DNA from: Mycolicibacter heraklionensis
Lineage (GTDB): Bacteria > Actinomycetota > Actinomycetes > Mycobacteriales > Mycobacteriaceae
Reading direction: 5' to 3'
Assembly (NCBI RefSeq): GCF_001021505.1
Contig: NZ_LDPO01000020.1
Location: forward strand, 1-64,000
DNA: 64,000 nt
The notes beneath the pieces were generated by a model. It was not told where the DNA came from. It was given only the letters and a program-made list of their open reading frames with translations, and did no database searches. Shown here in pieces: positions 61,212 through 64,000 of the stretch (position 1 is the first letter of the stretch; each line of letters begins with the position of its first letter). The translations under genes were made by a program, and so were the position numbers.

Positions 61212-61439
61212 ATGGATATCCGAATGCCCAAACTGGACGTCACGATGACCGAGGGCATCTTTATGGGTTGGCTGGTGCCCGACGGTCACCACGTGGGCGA
61301 AGGCGAAGACCTCTACACCGTGGGTACCGACAAGGTGGAGACCGACATACCCGCACCGTGCGCCGGTATCCTGCGACACGGTGCCGTTGAGGCTGACGAA
61401 ACCTACCCAGTAGGCACTCAACTGGGCACCATCGAATGA
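61212..61439 (+). CDS. Stand-alone lipoyl domain protein
   Basis: A 75-residue single lipoyl/biotinyl domain. The beta-hairpin tip carries the modifiable Lys in TDKVETDIPAP near residue 43 (the DKVET motif typical of lipoylation). The usual E2 parts, a subunit-binding domain and an acyltransferase core, are missing. With E1 alpha/beta upstream it may carry the acyl group on its own to a distant E2, or act as an intermediate carrier. ATG at 61212 with GGAAGG at 61201-61206. Confidence 0.88.
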   Translation: MDIRMPKLDVTMTEGIFMGWLVPDGHHVGEGEDLYTVGTDKVETDIPAPCAGILRHGAVEADETYPVGTQLGTIE

Positions 61440-61451
61440 ACGGAGGCACCA

Positions 61452-62906
61452 GTGGCTAGCCCGCGCTTTCGCGAAAGTCCTTTTCTCACCGGGCATCACC
61501 AGCCCAATCGAATGGAAGTGACAGCGCCGGACCTGTTCGTCGAAGGTGACCTGCCGGAAGATCTCGCCGGGGTGTTCTATCGCAACGGCGCCGAACCGCT
61601 GTACCCGCCGACTGCCGAGGACTACCACTGGTTCGACGGCGACGGCATGGTCTACGCGTTCTTCATCGAAGACGGCCGGGTATCGCTGCGCAGCCGTTGG
61701 GTGCGCACCGAAAAGCTGGAGCTGGAACTCAAACACGGACGGCGACTGTTCGGGGTGCTCGACAACCCGGCGACCACCGACCCGCTCGCCCGCGGCACCC
61801 GGTACAACACGGCCAACACCAACATCATCCTGCACGGCGGAAAGCTCTTGGCGCTGATGGAGGGCGCGCCGCCGGTCCGGCTGGAACCACGCACCCTGGA
61901 CACCATCGGCGAGGAACACTACGGCGGGGTCATCACCACCACCTTCTCGGCGCATCCGACCGTCGACTACGCCACCGGTGAACTGATCAACATCGGGTCG
62001 GTCCCGTATCGCCCGGGCGCCGTGCCGGAAATCCACTACGAAGTCGTGGGTTCCGACGGGGAACTGCTGCGCTACGAAGTGATACCGATACCGCACCAGA
62101 CATTGATGCACACCTTCTTCGTCACCGAACACCACGTGGTATTTCCGGTGACACCATTGGATATCAGCGTGGAGCGGGCGATGTCCGGCGGTCCGATGGT
62201 GGCCTGGGACCCCGACCGGCCGACCAAACTCGGCGTCATGCCGCGCAGTGGGTCCGCTGCCGACGTCCGCTGGTTCGAAGCCGCGCCGCGGCACATGATG
62301 CATCAGGCCAACGTGTGGGACGAGGACGGCCGTATCGTCGCCGATGTGGCCGCCGCCGAAGGGACCGCGCTGTTCCCCGACATTCACGGCAACCGCCGCT
62401 CGCACGCCGAAACCCAGCAGAGCCTGCGCCGTTGGACGATCGACCCGGCCGCCAGCACCGACGTGGTGGCCGAGCAGATACTCAGCGACCACGACATCCA
62501 ATTCCCCCGACCGGACGACCGGATGATGACCCGCCCGAGCCGAAACGTGTTCGCCAACAGCAACCTGCACTCGATTGACGGTCGCGCCGACGGTATGGAC
62601 GCGGTGCTGCGAGTCGACACCCAGACCGGCGCCGAGGACTTTTACCACTTCGGTGACGGTGCCGCCGCGGGAGAGCTCATCTTCGCCCCGCGCATCGGAG
62701 GCCGCGACGAATCTGACGGCTACGCCGTGACACTGGTCCACCAGGCCGGTGCCGCCGAGACCGAGCTGGTGGTCTTCGACGCCCAGAACCTCGCGGCGGG
62801 GCCGCTGACGCGGGTGCGCATTCCGTTCCGCATCCCGAGCGGATTCCACTGCAATTACTACAGTGCCGACAGTCCGCTGTACCGGCAGGCCCTGGGAGAG
62901 CCGTGA
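61452..62906 (+). CDS. Carotenoid cleavage oxygenase (RPE65/CCD family), second copy
   Basis: A 484-residue non-haem Fe(II) oxygenase distinct from the copy at 37928. Candidate iron-ligand His occur in TTFSAHPTVDY, LMHTFFVTEHH, HMMHQANVWDEDG and, near the end, SGFHCNYY. The N-terminal FYRNGAEPLYPP and FDGDGMVYAFF match the family. It appears closer to lignostilbene/apocarotenoid-type enzymes than the other copy, but this is only an impression. GTG start at 61452 with GGAGG at 61442. Its stop overlaps the aldehyde dehydrogenase start by 4 bases, so the aldehyde it makes can be oxidised at once. Confidence 0.92.
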   Translation: MASPRFRESPFLTGHHQPNRMEVTAPDLFVEGDLPEDLAGVFYRNGAEPLYPPTAEDYHWFDGDGMVYAFFIEDGRVSLRSRWVRTEKLELELKHGRRLFGVLDNPATTDPLARGTRYNTANTNIILHGGKLLALMEGAPPVRLEPRTLDTIGEEHYGGVITTTFSAHPTVDYATGELINIGSVPYRPGAVPEIHYEVVGSDGELLRYEVIPIPHQTLMHTFFVTEHHVVFPVTPLDISVERAMSGGPMVAWDPDRPTKLGVMPRSGSAADVRWFEAAPRHMMHQANVWDEDGRIVADVAAAEGTALFPDIHGNRRSHAETQQSLRRWTIDPAASTDVVAEQILSDHDIQFPRPDDRMMTRPSRNVFANSNLHSIDGRADGMDAVLRVDTQTGAEDFYHFGDGAAAGELIFAPRIGGRDESDGYAVTLVHQAGAAETELVVFDAQNLAAGPLTRVRIPFRIPSGFHCNYYSADSPLYRQALGEP

Positions 62907-64000
62907 CGACACCCACGATCGAAGTCCGCAACCCCGCCGACGGTCTGGTGGTGGGCCAGGTCCACGACCACCCACCCGCCGTCGTCGCCGACACCGTTCG
63001 GCAGCTACGCGGACGGCAGCCGGAATGGGAGGACCTTGGCACCGCTGCTCGCGCGGAATGGCTGTTGCGGCTGCTGGATTGGTTGATGGACAACTCCGCC
63101 CGGTTGACCGACCTGGTGCAGTCGGAGACCGGGAAGACGCGGTTCGACGCGGAGATCGAAGTGCCGGCGGCGATCGATCTGGCCAAATACTGGGCGCGGC
63201 ATGCCGGCGGATTCCTTGCCGAGGAACGGCCGAGGCCGCACAGCCCGATCGGGCTGACGAAGCGGTTGGTGACCCGATACCAGCCCTACTCGGTGGTCGG
63301 CATCATCACGCCATGGAATCTGCCGTTGCTCAACCCGTGCTTCGACGCGTTCGCGGCGCTGATGGCCGGCGCCGCGGTCTTGGTGAAGCCGTCGGAGGTG
63401 ACTCCGCTCAGCGCGTGCGAGTTGGCCCGCGGCTGGGCGGAGATCGGCGCCCCTCCCGTGCTGCAGGTGCTGACCGGCGGTATCGAAACCGGGCGCGCAG
63501 TCGTCGACGCGGTCGACTATGTGCAATTCACCGGCTCCACCGCGACCGGGCGGGCGATCGCCGCCGCGTGCGGTGAGGCTCTGAAACCCTGCAGCCTGGA
63601 ACTGGGGGGCAAGGATCCGGCTATCGTGCTGGCCGACGCCGACATCGACCGGACGGCCGCGGGCATCGTCTACGGGGGGCTGTTCAACTCCGGGCAGGTA
63701 TGCATCTCAGTGGAGCGGGTCTACGTCGAGGCACCGGTCTACGACCAGTTCGTGGCCAGTCTGCTCGACCAGGTCCGGGCACTCCGGCAAGGCCACGACG
63801 ACCGCGGGTTCCGCTTCGACATCGGCGCCATGGCGACACCGGCGCAGTGCGACATCGTGACCCGGCACGTCGACGACGCCGTTTCGCGCGGCGCGCGAAT
63901 CCTGATCGGCGGCAAGGCCACCGGGGCCGGTGCGTTCTTCGAGCCCACTGTTCTCGTCGACGTTGATCACTCGATGACCTGTATGACCGAAGAGACCTTC
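62903..64000 (+). CDS. Aldehyde dehydrogenase (truncated by window end)
   Basis: An NAD(P)-dependent aldehyde dehydrogenase, reading open for 366 codons to the window end with no stop; the missing part is the C terminus. Visible motifs are GIITPWNLPLL (cofactor binding), FTGSTATGRAI, the general-base Glu in LELGGKDPAIV, and the catalytic Cys in FNSGQVCISVERVY near residue 274. It would oxidise aldehydes released by the adjacent carotenoid oxygenase to acids for the CoA ligase. The GTG at 62903 overlaps the oxygenase stop (GTGA). Confidence 0.93.
   Translation, partial: MTTPTIEVRNPADGLVVGQVHDHPPAVVADTVRQLRGRQPEWEDLGTAARAEWLLRLLDWLMDNSARLTDLVQSETGKTRFDAEIEVPAAIDLAKYWARHAGGFLAEERPRPHSPIGLTKRLVTRYQPYSVVGIITPWNLPLLNPCFDAFAALMAGAAVLVKPSEVTPLSACELARGWAEIGAPPVLQVLTGGIETGRAVVDAVDYVQFTGSTATGRAIAAACGEALKPCSLELGGKDPAIVLADADIDRTAAGIVYGGLFNSGQVCISVERVYVEAPVYDQFVASLLDQVRALRQGHDDRGFRFDIGAMATPAQCDIVTRHVDDAVSRGARILIGGKATGAGAFFEPTVLVDVDHSMTCMTEETF

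Noticed and set aside
61191..62975. A 594-codon minus-strand frame opposite the second carotenoid oxygenase
   Set aside because: No family resemblance, and it spans the lipoyl domain, oxygenase and aldehyde dehydrogenase junctions, which are well supported on the plus strand.
1..64000. CRISPR arrays, tRNA or rRNA genes, insertion sequences
   Set aside because: No regularly spaced identical repeats with unique spacers, no cloverleaf-like sequence with a conserved T-loop, and no transposase or flanking inverted repeats were seen on reading both strands.

Overview
The window comes from a high-GC actinobacterium of the family Mycobacteriaceae. The markers are a PGRS glycine-repeat protein, a complete yrbE-mce operon, two tandem UPF0677 methyltransferases beside secY, DUF732 and MPT64-like secreted proteins, and gene order that (from memory) matches the M. 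tuberculosis stretch rplN...rplO-sppA-(methyltransferases)-secY-adk-map...mmsB-fadE9-mmsA. A PGRS protein without a PE domain suggests a non-tuberculous lineage; the species cannot be fixed from the sequence alone.

Layout. 0.2-1.1 kb: a PLP-dependent dehydratase-like gene (minus). 1.2-5.7 kb: the spc ribosomal operon from rplN to rplO, preceded by a promoter, a 24-bp triple repeat and a leader hairpin, and closed by a hairpin terminator. 5.8-9.2 kb: sppA, a DUF732 secreted protein and an EstB-type serine hydrolase. 9.6-14.6 kb: a 1661-residue PGRS protein with a signal-like N terminus and a 690-bp higher-order repeat. 14.7-16.6 kb: two SAM methyltransferases. 16.9-19.6 kb: secY-adk-map.

19.6-28.6 kb lies where M. 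tuberculosis has sigL-rslA. It carries a flavin monooxygenase, a DUF4389 membrane protein, a class I methyltransferase, a small secreted protein, a MacB-type ABC transporter, a TetR regulator, a lone sigma region 4, an ICMT-type methyltransferase and a type III polyketide synthase. This looks like a phenolic-lipid or alkylpyrone production and export locus. 28.6-37.9 kb returns to conserved genes: a MarR regulator, a hydrolase, a GAF histidine kinase with its response regulator, a HAD-like protein, an L,D-transpeptidase-fold protein, the valine/methylmalonate-semialdehyde operon mmsB-fadE9-mmsA, and a DUF3298 secreted protein.

The most striking region is 37.9-64.0 kb, two divergent operons around a shared promoter near 50.57 kb. 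The leftward operon encodes a cytochrome P450, YrbEA/B, MceA-F, a Mce-associated protein, a small Cys-rich protein resembling the plant carotenoid isomerase DWARF27 (DUF4033), and a carotenoid cleavage oxygenase. The rightward genes encode an SDR, a Rieske oxygenase, a TetR regulator, E1 alpha/beta 2-oxoacid dehydrogenase subunits, an acyl-CoA synthetase, a split acyl-CoA dehydrogenase pair, two ferredoxins, a DUF35-thiolase pair, a stand-alone lipoyl domain, a second carotenoid oxygenase, and an aldehyde dehydrogenase cut by the window end. A 16-bp motif recurs at the divergent promoter and just before the E1 gene. I read the whole as an import, isomerisation, oxidative cleavage and beta-oxidation pathway for a carotenoid-, apocarotenoid- or other polyene/isoprenoid-like compound. 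The gene families and layout are visible in the sequence; the substrate is inference.

No tRNA, rRNA, CRISPR array or insertion sequence was seen.
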